Source: Telopea speciosissima (lineage: Eukaryota > Streptophyta > Magnoliopsida > Proteales > Proteaceae). Taken from it: 64,000 nucleotides of DNA. Location of the stretch: positions 9,623,563 to 9,687,562 of the forward strand of contig NC_057922.1 in NCBI RefSeq assembly GCF_018873765.1, in the 5' to 3' direction. Of the stretch, positions 1 through 11,100 are shown piece after piece; position 1 is the first letter of the stretch; every line of letters begins with the position of its first letter. Below the pieces are notes generated by a model, which was not told the DNA's origin, searched no databases, and worked only from the letters and a program-made list of their open reading frames with translations. Both the position numbers and the translations under genes were made by a program.

Positions 1-1025
1 AACTTTTATCATGCATCTTCTGAACTAAGCCAATTATTGATGAAGAATTGGAGGGAAATGTCTTGGTTCATCAGCGCTTGGGTGAAAGTGCTGTGTACTT
101 GTGGGAGAGGGTTGAATGCCATTCCTTTTGAGGTGATTCTAGCAAACAACTGCATGTACTGCAACCGAGTTTAGTCTTAAGATGAATCTTAAAAAATGAT
201 ATAAGGATAAACAACTCTTTAAGCCATAACCATAATGCAACGGCTTTCATTTACTCTCTTAATGTTTTGGCAGAAGTTGATCACCACTTGGGTGTATGAT
301 CCATCATTGGATTAAACTTCCTGATTTTTTGAGATGCAACTAAAGAAAGGCATAAAGTGGGGCTGTGGATATTTAATGTTGAAGGGACTAGGTGTGGTGT
401 TTCAGGTGGAGACATGTAGATGTTTCATTTTCTGAGATTTTTGTATACCTGAATTCATTGCCATCTTTATTAGACTGGAGATTATGTGGGAGATGATCGG
501 TGAATCTTGGTGAAGGATAAGTAAATTAAAGATGGTTGGAGTTCTTTTAAATAGCTATTGTATGAAAATCACATAGGATTGTTGATTTAGGATAAATCAA
601 TGGTTTTTAAAATGTCATCAATAAAGTTCGTCTTATCTAGCTTGATGAATTTGTGGAGGGATGGAACAGTTGTCTGCTGGAAATGTCTTAAAAACAGAAA
701 CATTCGTACTTGTCCGATTGATACATCTGTTTGACTTTTATGTCTTATGAACCTAGGCATTTCACTCAAATTCTTCATTGATAGTAGGTCCAGTGTGATA
801 AGAAGTATCATGTAGTTTGTGAATACTGTTACCGTTTAGAGATATTCAAGGATATTGGGTTGCAAGGATCGGCAAGGAGCCTAGCCAATGCCTAGTGGTG
901 CCTCAAGTTGAAATTAGGATCTCTGCATAAGCTATCAACGTCGGTAGCATGTGATTTTGATGTAGATCAATGGTATTCCAAGGAATGCCAAAGGAGGAAA
1001 AAAGAGTCAACTCAGCTGACTTGAC

Positions 1026-1148
1026 CATAGTTGTCAAGGAGTTGCCTAACGTCCAGGTGCCTTTTGCTGGAAGGGCACCTAGTTGGTGTTGCGTTGGTTT
1101 TTGTCTTCCACCACCGTCTCGGATCGCCTTGTTGCCATGACTGCTATG
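1026..1148. mobile_element. hAT-type miniature element (MITE), copy 1
   Basis: The element starts CATAGTTGTCAAGG and ends with a decayed inverted match (CGCCTTG...GCTATG). It is flanked by a perfect 8-bp direct repeat, GACTTGAC, at 1018-1025 and 1149-1156. Two further elements with the same ends lie at 10384-10473 and 14705-15296, also with perfect 8-bp duplications. An 8-bp target duplication is the signature of hAT transposition. No coding capacity is seen, so it is non-autonomous. Confidence 0.75.
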
Positions 1149-1896
1149 GACTTGACTCAGTTCTGAACTCAGTGTACTCCATTGTGGGATAGTATTTTGG
1201 TTCTTTATTTGTTTGTTTTTATTTAGTTAATTCTTTATTCCTAGTTGAACTAGAGTCCCACCTAATTAGAACACTATCCTAACTACTAAAGTGTTTAATT
1301 ATTTGAGACACTTTCTTTTAAGTAGTTGGAACTCTACTTTTTAAGAGTTTTAAGGGTTTGTCTGAATGACACCTCTCATGGTGAACTTTGACTATTGTAA
1401 CCTGACTTTTTTACCCTCTGGTTATTCAATGGAACACCGCAAAATTAGGGGTAAATAAGTTATTTGGTGAAAATAGAAGATTTCACCGGGGAACATAGAA
1501 GTCGCTGGAGGTGGCAGTGGAAAAGATTGCAGGAGCAGTGTCCCGAATGGGGTGCGTGTTTGTAAACAGCATGGGTTGCGAAGGTCTGATCCTCAAGGCG
1601 TGCTCTGCATGCGTCTCACACACCTGAGCCTCTCCATCAACTGTGTCAGTGACATGAAGATGCCTCCCATCTGACAGATCTCATCATCTCCACAGCGCCT
1701 GATGACTTCTCAACTATCGATGCTATCTGCATTGCATTACATACATACCTCTAGAAGAGAAATCCTTGATAGTGTCGTGGGCCTCATGGTCCTCACTCTA
1801 CCAACAATACGGAGTAATTTATTTAATTGAGTTGTTGCTTTACTCTGTTTCGGCGTTTGGTAGCTGACAACTGATAAACAACCAAAGTGGGTTTTA

Positions 1897-2200
1897 GTGC
1901 CAACGATCCTGGTTTTCACGGGGGCTTTTTGTTTTCTTTCAGCCGTTTTTAGTGCCAGCACTGATCCTAGTGGCTTGAAAATTCTAAATGATTTTGGACG
2001 AGGGTTGGAGAATCAGGAGTTCCTAAAATGGTCTTTCGGGGGAAATGAACCATTTGGCTCTTCCTGCCCCATGTCTGCTGCTCTGGCGACAAGGCCACAG
2101 ATTCAAGTCGCCAACTTGGGTTTGAAAGGAACTCCACCTCCCAACTTCAAGCAGCTCAAAATGCCTTACAATTTGGAGCTTTAGAAGAACAAGTTCAGTG
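1897..2200 (+). pseudogene. Fragment of a TMK-like LRR receptor kinase ectodomain
   Basis: The translation contains LKILNDFGRGLENQEFLKW, then IQVANLGLKGTPPPNFKQL and a leucine-rich continuation that is cut off. This matches the start of the TMK family (transmembrane kinases of auxin signalling), where a short secretory leader is followed by a DP-L-LN-FRKGLENPELLKWP stretch, a cysteine pair and the first LRR (IQVQNLGLKGPLPQNFNQL). Here the paired cysteine region is altered and the reading frame ends at 2184. There is no ATG at the expected position and no transmembrane or kinase part nearby. It is a broken fragment inside the candidate Mutator-like element at 1352-2833, probably captured by it. 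Confidence 0.6.
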
Positions 2201-2308
2201 GGAATATGAGGTCGGCATCACATCAGAACCGTTCCTATCGATCTCTGGTTTCGTTGCTGGGGTTGTGCTTCCGATGCCAGAATTGTAGGCCTCCATAACC
2301 ATTACTTA
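2177..2308. repeat. Duplicated segment, copy 1 (second copy at 2541-2700)
   Basis: The stretch starting GAGCTTTAGAAGAACAAGTT recurs at 2541-2700 with the same order of motifs, including GGCATCACATCAGA and CTTCCGATGCCAGA / CCTCCGATGCCAGA, plus about 28 extra bases in the second copy. The duplication lies inside the candidate element at 1352-2833 and begins within the end of the TMK-like fragment, so it probably arose inside the element. Confidence 0.7.
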
Positions 2309-2540
2309 TTTAATGGTAGTAAGAAAATTACAGTGCTTTTACCAGATACCGTTCAAATCCCACAACAAAAGGACTTTAAATGGCAGCAAGAAAACAAATA
2401 TGCTGGTTTCGCAAAGAAAGAATGTGGTACCAAGAAAACAATTGGGATTTGGAGACAAGAATGGTACCTAATAACTTCCAAAGCAGAATCCTGTGAAATG
2501 GAAAGGGGAAATTTTTGCTTCTGATTTTACAGAAAAACCT

Positions 2541-2700
2541 GAGCTTTAGAAGAACCAATTCAGTGGGGATTTTGCATTCCCTTGTCACCAAGGAAGATGA
2601 GGTGGGCATCACATCAGATCTGTTCCTATTTCTTCTTTGGTTTCATTGCCAGGGTTGCGCCTCCGATGCCAGAGTAGCAGGCTTCCGTAACCATGACTGG
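2541..2700. repeat. Duplicated segment, copy 2
   Basis: This is the second copy of the segment at 2177-2308, starting GAGCTTTAGAAGAACCAATT. It carries about 28 additional bases (TTGCATTCCCTTGTCACC and flanks) after the first 30 bases. Confidence 0.7.
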
Positions 2701-2839
2701 AAGAGACAATTAGCAAATATGATTTTACTAGTTTGCCCCTCTAATAAGTATACACTCATTAGAATCCAGGGGCAAATAAAAAGTGGTTAAAATGCATTTG
2801 ACACCTCTCGAGGTGTCAATAAGAAAAACCCTTTAAGTA

Positions 2840-3635
2840 ATCAAGATTTTAAATAGGACTGCCGACCAAGCGGGGCTTTCTATTCACTATTTGATTGTTA
2901 TTTTACTGTTGTAGTGGGAATCTTATTCCCTTTTTGTAAATAAAGAAGCTGCTGGGCAGGAGCCCACGATTTGACTTCATTATGAGCTTTTGATTCCTGA
3001 AATCCTGTGGTGATGCAACAGCTGGTTAGTAGTGATTATAACCTAATTCTATGGTGGTGAATCCATAGTTCATCTCTCAATATATATTGCTGTTGCTTCA
3101 ATCAGCTTCAATTAAGTATCCTGAGTTATGTTCAATTATTGATTTGATTTTCAGCAAGCCTTATGATTTCAGTTGATCATCAGTTGCTGTTTCTTATCAT
3201 TGGACACATTGTTTGATCACTGTTTTGCCAATTTAAATTTCTGAGATTGACATCTGCTGTTCTTTTATTTTGGATTCCCTTGTTACAGTAGGAGACTATC
3301 TGATTTCAGAATCCAGGCCTTGGATTAATCTGAGATTTTGGAGTTCTGTTCTCTCATCCCACTGTATGCCTTGACCAGACTTCACGCCAGATCAGATTCT
3401 CTGATCTGCTGGTGCTATTTCTGTTTTGAGGTTACTTGCTGAACTGGAATTCTGTTAGATCTTAAAATCTGACCTTCAGATTGGTCTGAATTTTTGGTAT
3501 GTTATTCTCGTATAGCTGATTAGCATTTGTTCAAAATTTTATTGACATCTAAGTCCTTCATTCTGTTTTTGAATTTTCTTCGAATTTGGTTTATTTCCCT
3601 TGTCCATGATTTTGGCTTGTGGTTGGTTTTCTAAA
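2840..3635. other. Intergenic or intronic DNA, nothing recognised
   Basis: This is T-rich sequence without a coding stretch, a splice-bounded exon or a repeat I can name. It could be intron of the gene whose last exons lie at 5382-5593, or the 3' untranslated tail of the LINE that follows on the minus strand. Confidence 0.4.
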
Positions 3636-4025
3636 ACCTAGTGTTAGGTGGTCCTGGATTTAAACTCCATCAGATTTTGTTGGTCACCCCCATGGATCCT
3701 TGCCCTCCAATCAGCTCTATTTGAGGTCATACTTGATACAAGAAGTTATGTATGTCTTTCCTCACTTCTCCTAGGGTCATTTTAGGCGTGCCCCGCCCCT
3801 AGCTCTTTTAGTTCTTTCAATCTGAATCAAATCACTCCTTCGAACAGGAGCATCCCAATGCCTCTTAAGAACCTGCCACCTCAAACGAGTTTCTCATAGC
3901 TTATCACGTATCAGGTTACTCCCAAATCAGCTCTAATATGGTCATTCCTTACTTTATCCTTCCTAGTTTTGCCACACATCCATCTCAACATCCTCATCTC
4001 CACAACACTTAGTTTTTCTGCAACT
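3636..4025 (-). mobile_element. LINE (L1-like) 3' end fragment, reverse transcriptase tail
   Basis: The minus strand translates to EMRMLRWMCGKTRKDKVRND followed by HIRADLGV, and near its end to NRADWRARIH. This is the conserved C-terminal tail of plant L1-type ORF2, found after the reverse transcriptase in degraded copies across plants. Several stops interrupt it (for example after the LGVT stretch), and the upstream endonuclease and reverse transcriptase core are absent, which is the usual 5' truncation of LINEs. It is an old, inactive fragment. Confidence 0.75.
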
Positions 4026-4840
4026 AGAACCCTAGATTCTAGAAGGTTCATAAGCAAGCCTTTTTTGAGATTAAGAAAACCAGTCACCCGATCTTTCTGA
4101 AATTTCTACCACATGTTCAAACTCTAATCTAGGAATCGATTCAAATTAGGCCCTGTTCTAGTGGCTGGATTTGAATATATTACTATTTTCCCTATTCTGC
4201 CCCTACCTCCATTAAAACACTGTTTAGACTTTCCATCATACATAACCGATTCTGTTTACCTGACCTAATTAAGCTACTGATATTAGATTACATCAAATCT
4301 GAAATCAGTAAGTTAATTTCATAACCTAAACCCTAAAACCAATACCCCCATTCCTATTGTCACTAGGATTACCCATTAACTAATGTTTTACCCACCTGAT
4401 TTGACTGTAACTTTCAGCAAATCTTTCCTCCATTACATTCCACACTCAACCTCACCCACAGACCCATTCCAACCACCTATTTTGTAGTTAACTTACATCA
4501 CCCTAATCTGAGCCTTGTCCCCTGAGAAAAGATCTTGTTTTGGCTACTGATTTGATATTCAAACCTGTACTACATTAGTTAGGGTAGGGAGACAAGGTTA
4601 CGCACTAAGTAGTGCAGCACCAATATAGCTAAATGAAACTTGGCTGTCTTTAGGCTGGATGAAAGCAACAGGAACTAATCAATCTGTCTGTTCTGTCCCA
4701 TAAGCATCCGGATGGTCCATGATCAGTGCTATTCATATAACCTATGCCTGATTTCGCAACTTCACCCCTTTTGTTTTTACTATCCAGTGGTCATAGCTGT
4801 AAATGTGCCTTATGGGCTTCTTTTCAGGCTTTAACAAGAA
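4026..4840. other. Non-coding DNA, nothing recognised
   Basis: There are no open frames, no repeat I can name and no clear splice-bounded exon. It lies upstream of the terminal exons at 5382-5593, so it may be intron. Confidence 0.4.
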
Positions 4841-4844
4841 AGTG

Positions 4845-5213
4845 TGTGTGCATAGAGATGTGGGTCCCATAATCAAGGTTGAGCCCAAATTCCTACCGCA
4901 TGTAGATGCATTTCTCTTGCTTTGGAATCTTAGTCTAGTTTTTGAGTTCTCATAGTTATGCTCATCTTACTTCAAATTTACTCGTGGATAGTGTACTATA
5001 TTTACTTTGTATTTATCTATGCAAATACAAGCATGTGTGTGTGCATTGAGATATGGGTTCCATAATCAAGGTTGCAGATGTTTCTGCCGCATGTAGATAC
5101 CCCTTCTTTGGAATTCAGCCAGTTTCCTTGCACCCAAAAAAAAATTGAACCAGTTTTCAAGTCCTTATTGTTATGCCAGACTACCTCAAATTTGCTTGTG
5201 GATTATTATACTG
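4845..5213. repeat. Local tandem duplication, unit about 190 bp
   Basis: Two diverged copies lie side by side. The motifs GAGATGTGGGTCCCATAATC / GAGATATGGGTTCCATAATC, CCGCATGTAGAT and ACTTCAAATTTACTCGTGGA / ACCTCAAATTTGCTTGTGGA occur in the same order at about 4855-5000 and 5047-5205. The offset is about 190 bases. The duplication lies just upstream of the exon at 5382 and is probably intronic. Confidence 0.75.
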
Positions 5214-5381
5214 TACTAAATCTATGTGTGTTTTTTGTGTGCATGTGTGTGTGTTTTCATCACTGTTCACTGTTGTGGCTTTGAATTTTTTAAAGGATGG
5301 GCAAACAAAATAGGTAAGAAATATATGATGATCCAGCTTGCTTTCCACTCTTACCTCTGCTACTTTTTTCTTGTATATCAG

Positions 5382-5593
5382 GAACTCTTAGAGGATCCTG
5401 CCACTATCGGTGCAATAGATGAAGAGACAGAATTCAATGCTTTAGTGGTATGTGACTAACGTTTTAACCTGCGCATAAAAGCCATCACTCAACTGGGATC
5501 GTGGATAATTTCTTATCCCTTTTGTTTTGTTAATTTATGCTTTTATAGGAGGAAGAGGCTGCTCTTCTTGAATCATTGTTAGGAGAAAGATGA
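5382..5593 (+). CDS. Last two coding exons of an unrecognised gene (partial)
   Basis: Exon 5382-5447 is bounded by ATATCAG and GTATGT and reads ELLEDPATIGAIDEETEFNA-LV. Exon 5549-5593 follows a TTTTATAG acceptor and reads EEEAALLESLLGER, then TGA. The junction is in phase and both splice sites are good. The result is a short, very acidic C-terminal tail ending in a Leu-rich amphipathic stretch, typical of a regulatory or interaction tail. I do not recognise the family. The rest of the gene should lie upstream, but I could not find further exons between 1 and 5381, where transposon sequence dominates, so the main body is probably before the window. It could also be a gene remnant. Confidence 0.5.
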
Positions 5594-6595
5594 CCAGATT
5601 GTTAGTGTTCGCTGGGAAGTGTGCATATCTTTGTCAGGCGAAAGATGATGATGCCATTGGTGCTTATGGAAAAAGCTTATGCTCATGTTGATTCTGGTTC
5701 ACACTACAAGTGCCAAACCGCAGTTCACATGCAAGTGGAAAACACAGCCGTTCTCGGCATCATGTATATAAATGTATTTTGCATACTAGTTTATCCAGCT
5801 TGAGGCTGTGCGCATATTCATTCAGATATAAGTTACAGGTGTAGAATATGTTCAAGTTATTGGCATTTTCCGTGCTCAACCTACATTGCTACTATGCTAT
5901 GATGTCATTGCATTGCCATGTTAATTGCAGCTTTCATCAACGTCTTCATTGATGTTATAATGAACATCCCAAAGATCGTGGTGTAAGCACTCATCTATGC
6001 TATGTACAATGGCCATAAGAACAATAATGGAATTATGTGTGCTATGGGGAACAGTCTGCACTGAGCCCATCGGATGTGCTGCTTTTGAGGAGCAAAACTT
6101 TTGTGCGCCTGGCATACAAAGCTCTTAAGGTTGGTAAGCGGATGGTTAAACCAGGTGGGGAAGCTGTTCTCACTTGTTTTTGCCTGAAATTCCACAAAGG
6201 AGCGGGACTGAGGACCATTAGAGGATTGGTTTTTCTTTTCTATTCTTTTGTTTTTTGTTTAGTAGGGGGTTGGGGGTTGGATTTGGTTCGGTGTTTTAGG
6301 AAAATTTTAAACTGAATGGAACACCAGAAACTCCGGTACTGGAAGTGGCACTGAAGACATACACTGTTCAAATATTTGGATTTACTCGTGTGTGGATGCT
6401 ACTCCTAATTAGTATCTGAACTAGAAGGCTAAGCAGCTCTCTTTCTCGAGCAAAGTGTAAGCTTAAATTTCACTGATTTGGCCAAGATGGTTAATGCCCG
6501 CAGCCCGTTCGCTTAAACTAGGCAATCTATGAAACACATTATTGAATCCCCACTGCAGGTGTGTGATTGTGCTTGACACATGCCACCTGTTTGAT
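5594..6595. other. 3' flank of the preceding exons, no gene recognised
   Basis: The sequence contains the probable 3' untranslated region of the gene ending at 5593. No further coding stretch is convincing. Remnants of the PPR pseudogene may begin in its last few hundred bases. Confidence 0.4.
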
Positions 6596-6599
6596 GAAT

Positions 6600-7495
6600 T
6601 CTCTGCTGAGAGTTAGCAGCACCTTTTTATTGGATTTTTCATATGTTAGGTGCCAATAATATCATACCGTGTTCAGAATGGATTGCACGAAGAGGCCTTC
6701 CACCTTTTCAAACATATTGTAGTTGCAGCGGTAATTTAAAAGACTTGGGTCATGATTCCTATACTCTCTCAAGTCTCTCGTCCAACTATTGCGGATAGAG
6801 GAGCATAAGCTCTGGTGAACAACTCATGGATATGTACCATAAAGACCGCTACTCTCTTGATCCTTTCTGTAGGAATCCACTGATAACCCTATAAGCCAGA
6901 TGGGTTAAGCTTCACAAATGAAGGGAAGGCTGGTTTCAAATTTATGCCATGGTAGAATATTGTATCATGGACCGCATTTATATCTCTTATGATTTTCGTA
7001 AATATAATGAGAGGAGACCAGCGGCAAAATCATTTAACGCTTGCCCCCATTTTCAGTTCATTTGCAAGATTGGCTTCCTTATTTCTCAGCGTGGCATTTA
7101 TTATGGTTGCCATGAAGTTTTTGAGCCCTTTCTCTGATATCCATGTCCAAGATCCACTTGTAATGTTCTACACAGAATGTGACTGCGTGCATGAAAGAAG
7201 CTGATTTTGCGTTGAACGATATAACTAAGGGAAGTGGGAGGTGGGATGACAAAACTTTAGGGAAAAAGGAGTGCTAAAGGAAGGTTTCAGCTGGACTGAT
7301 GTTGGGTATCAGGTGCGCTCCTTTGTGGTAGTAGACTGGAGCCATCCACAGATAAATTCCATGTATGAGTCACTATTGCTACTTACTAACGACATCAAAG
7401 AGCAGAATATTGAGGTTCCATCAAAGCCAACAAGAAAATGCCGAGAGACTAAAAGAGTTCATTTCAGAATTCTAAACTTAAAGGAATTAACTTGA
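6600..7495 (+). pseudogene. Decayed pentatricopeptide repeat (PPR) gene, E/E+ class
   Basis: Pieces in all three frames read as PPR protein. At about 6655-6710, YRVQNGLHEEAFHLF matches the PPR start (Y-QNGLHEEAL-LF). At about 7010-7190, NHLTLAPIFSSFARLASL and HVQDPLVMFYTECDCV match two later repeats (T--P-LS-CARL-SL; V-NALV-FYT-CG-V). At about 7271-7420, GFSWTDVGYQVRSFVV and WSHPQINSMYESLLLL match the E/E+ motif (G-SWIEV---V--F-V-D-SHPQ---IY--L). PPR proteins of this class direct RNA editing or processing in organelles. Frame changes and stops between the pieces show it is dead, and the N-terminal repeats and any DYW domain are absent. Confidence 0.7.
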
Positions 7496-7630
7496 TCATT
7501 TGTTTCGAGGTTTGAGTTCATCTTGACCAAGTGTAAATATGTACGTATCTTACTAGAAACTAATTATTGTGAGTGAAAACTGTGGGAAGATCTTGGCTGT
7601 CAGATTGATGGATCTGCACACACCATGATA

Positions 7631-7803
7631 GGCTTAAGAGGGAGCCGCGCTATGCATAAACCGGGAAAGTCTGGGCCCTAATGAGCCCCAGGTGGGTAAT
7701 CCTAAGAAATTATACAGTGCCGAAGGTTTGATCACGAGACCACGCTTCTTGAGGCGGACTCTCATGTCTCCTCCAAGCCAACTGTGCTAACCCCTAGAGG
7801 TTA
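7631..7803 (-). mobile_element. tRNA-derived SINE
   Basis: On the minus strand the sequence begins with a tRNA-like head. It has an A-box-like GGTTAGCACAGTTGG, then GGAGGAGACATGAGAGTCCG, and a B-box-like CGTGATCAAACC. The body contains TGGGGCTCATTAGGGCCC and TTTCCCGGTTTATGCATAGC, a layout shared by a widespread plant SINE family. RNA polymerase III promoter boxes in this spacing identify the class. It lies about 350 bp upstream of the glucosidase II start codon. No clean target duplication was found. Confidence 0.65.
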
Positions 7804-8152
7804 ATAATGAACTATTTCATTTTAGCTTCAAGGAAGGAACGTATCATGCTATTTCTCCATCCATGGGCCATGGCTGATAGCTCTTCAACACAGGCGTAGC
7901 GGTCTCCATGGTACAAGAAACCAACGGTCTAGATTTTCACCCGTGACAAAAGATGATTGAATGGTTGAATGGTAAGAAGGTAATGATATGACGCTTCAAT
8001 AAAGATGATCCAAAAAATTTCTGAAATTCCAAAGGTTTTGGACTTTTGAAGAGCTTCAAAAATGACCGAATCAGTGGAAGTGAAGAAGAAAGATACAGTC
8101 GATGGCTGATTAAATAATAGTCCAACCAACTCTGCAGATTCTCAATTCAGCC
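7804..8152 (+). promoter_or_regulatory. Upstream region of the glucosidase II gene
   Basis: This is the sequence between the SINE and the start codon at 8153. It presumably holds the core promoter and 5' leader, but I see no unambiguous TATA box, so the transcription start is not assigned. The start-codon context is GCCATGG (AGCCATGGCG), a strong plant initiation context. Confidence 0.35.
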
Positions 8153-11100
8153 ATGGCGTGGACGACAAGAGCTGCAGCTTTGCTATTTCTACTGCTACTA
8201 CTGCAACAGAGCTCGGTCTTCTCTTGGAAGAAAGATGAGTTCAGGAACTGTAACCAAACCCCTTTTTGCAAGAGAGCTCGATCAAGAAAAGCTGCTTCTT
8301 GCTCTCTCGTTGCCACCGATGTCTCCATGAACGACGGTGACCTCACCGCCAAGCTTGTCCCTAAGAATTCCGGAGAAGCGATGGCAGGAGGAGAAACTAA
8401 TGAAGAACCAGAGGAACCCTCCAAACCATTGATTCTTACGTTATCTGCTTATCAGGATGGCATATTGAGGTTGAAGATTGATGAGGACCCGAACTTGGAT
8501 CCACCGAAGAAGCGATTCGAGGTACCTGATGTGGTTCTTCCTGAGTTTGATGAGAAGAAGCTATGGTTGCAGAGGGCTTCGACGGAGGTTCTCCATGGTG
8601 ATTCTGCTCCTTCTTCAATTCTTTTTCTCTCGGATGCTTATGAAGCCGTCCTTCGTCACGATCCTTTTGAGGTTTACGTTCGTAAGAAAGGTGGCGATCG
8701 AGTTTTGTCGTTGAATTCGCATGGGCTCTTTGATTTTGAGCAGTTGAGGAACAAGAAAGAGTATGAAGATTGGGAGGAGAGGTTCAGGAGCCACACTGAT
8801 ACCAGGCCTTATGGCCCTCAATCGATTAGTTTCGATGTTTCGTTCTATGGAGCGGATATCGTTTATGGGATCCCCGAACATGCTTCAAGCCTTGCATTGA
8901 TGCCTACTAGAGGGCCAGGGATTGAGTTCTCCGAGCCTTACAGACTCTTCAACCTTGATGTTTTCGAGTACCTCCATGATTCTCCATTTGGACTTTATGG
9001 GTCGATACCTTACATGCTCTCCCACGGCAAAGTCCAGGGGACTTCTGGGTTTTTCTGGTTGAATGCAGCTGAGATGCAGATTGATGTTCTGGGCTCTGGC
9101 TGGGACTCTGAGTCAGGAATCGTTCTTCCTTCATCTCTAAATCGTATTGATACGCTCTGGATGAGTGAGGCCGGCATTGTTGATGCATTCTTCTTCGTCG
9201 GTCCGGGTCCAAAGGATGTTATGAGGCAGTATGCTAGTGTTACTGGGACACTTGCGATGCCACAGCATTTTGCCACTGGATATCACCAGTGCAGATGGAA
9301 CTACAGGGATGAGGAGGATGTTGAGCATGTCGATTCAAAATTTGATGAATTTGATATTCCTTATGATGTGCTCTGGCTTGACGTTGATCACACAGATGGG
9401 AAGAAATATTTCACCTGGGACAGGGTGCTCTTCCCCCATCCTGAGGAGATGCAAAACAAGCTTGCTGCAAAGGGTAGGCATATGGTTACAATTGTTGATC
9501 CTCATATCAAACGGGATGAATCTTTCCCCCTGCACAAAGAGGCTACACAGAAGGGGTATTATGCAAAAGATGCTAGTGGGAACGATTTTGAAGGGTGGTG
9601 CTGGCCTGGTTCCTCGTCTTATCCTGACATGTTAAACCCAGAAATTCGATCGTGGTGGGCTGAGAAGTTCTCTTTCCATAATTATGTTGGTTCAACTCCT
9701 TCCTTGTACATCTGGAACGATATGAATGAACCTTCTGTTTTTAATGGCCCTGAGGTATGTGATCTAGTTTCCTTTGAGATCTCTTTTAATTTTCTTCGTT
9801 TATAATAATATGTGAAACATCTCATTAACCATTAAAGTGGAGAAACACAACAGAACATTAAATCCTCACTGTCAGCATTCATGATAACACTTTGAGAGAA
9901 CTATTTATCAATAAGCTTTAAAATAAAGCAGACAAAAATGACACAGCTTTTTGACAAATATGTTTATTTGTGCAAAATAGAAATGGGTAAGGGCAATATA
10001 CTACGAGCAGCCTCTTACTAGAGCCAAATTGCTGAAGACCAGTGTAGGTAATCCCATAAAGAACACTTAGTCAATGTGCCTCACCATACCTATCTAATCA
10101 TGAAATTCAAAAGCAATTACTGCAAACTGGCTTCAGGATGCCTCTTGAATTGCATGGTCCAACCTTCTCCATGGAAAACGATGGAAGTAACTGTTTCACA
10201 GAAACTGGAAATTACCCAAATACATATTTAAGAAATATATATTCATGTGGGATATGGGTATCTTTGTTGCACATTAAAGTCCAAATCCATGTGAGAGTTT
10301 CTTGTGGAACAGGTGCTTAGAGCAAGCACATTATCCATGAAGTTCACATCTTATGGATGTTTCATGTAGGGTGTGATTCCACTCATAGTTGTCACAGCGT
10401 CTAGGCGGCCCTAGGCATAGGAGGGGCCCTGGACGCAAGGCGACAAGAACAAGGTGTCACCTTGACAACTATGATTCCACTTTTAGCTGTTGATGCAATA
10501 ATTTATCATAGAAGTAGTCTTAGTGGATTTAACTTAATTATGACCTAGTTAGTAATAATCTCAATATCTTCCCTACAAGATGAGGTCTGATGGAGTATAT
10601 CAGAATGATTGGTGGATTTGCTACCAGAACTCAGTGCTGATGAGGGTTTGGTACCTTGAGGAAGCTTAAGACCAACTTGGTGAACCTAGAGTGAGAGAGT
10701 ACAGCTCTCTATAATGACCATGGTGCATTTGTATAACTATCTTCTCTTGAGCAGGTAACAATGCCTAGGGATGCTCTACATTATGGAGGTGTGGAACACC
10801 GCGAGCTACATAATGCCTATGGCTACTACTTTCACATGGCTTCAATTGATGGACTTTTAAAGCGAGGGGATGGTAAGGACAGGCCTTTTGTTCTGTCAAG
10901 AGCATTCTTTGCTGGCAGTCAAAGGTGTGGAGCAGTTTGGACAGGAGATAACTCAGCAGATTGGGATCACCTCAGAGCATCTGTTCCAATGCTTTTGACC
11001 CTTGGTCTTACAGGGATGTCATTCTCTGGTAAGTAGAGTTCATAAGATTTAATCAATTAGTTGCAAGGATTGTATTTCTTGTTAGGTAGACTTTTTTGTT

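Larger units (their letters stand above)
1352..2833. mobile_element. Candidate Mutator-like element carrying a host gene fragment
   Basis: The left end, AAGGGTTTGTCTGAATGACA at 1352, resembles the reverse complement of the right end at about 2795-2833 (AAGGGTTTTTCTTATTGACA). Similarity continues imperfectly inward for several tens of bases. Long degenerate terminal inverted repeats around host gene sequence are typical of Pack-MULEs. The interior holds a TMK-like receptor kinase fragment at 1897-2200. I could not find a convincing 9-bp target duplication, so the boundaries and the class are tentative. No transposase is visible. Confidence 0.4.
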
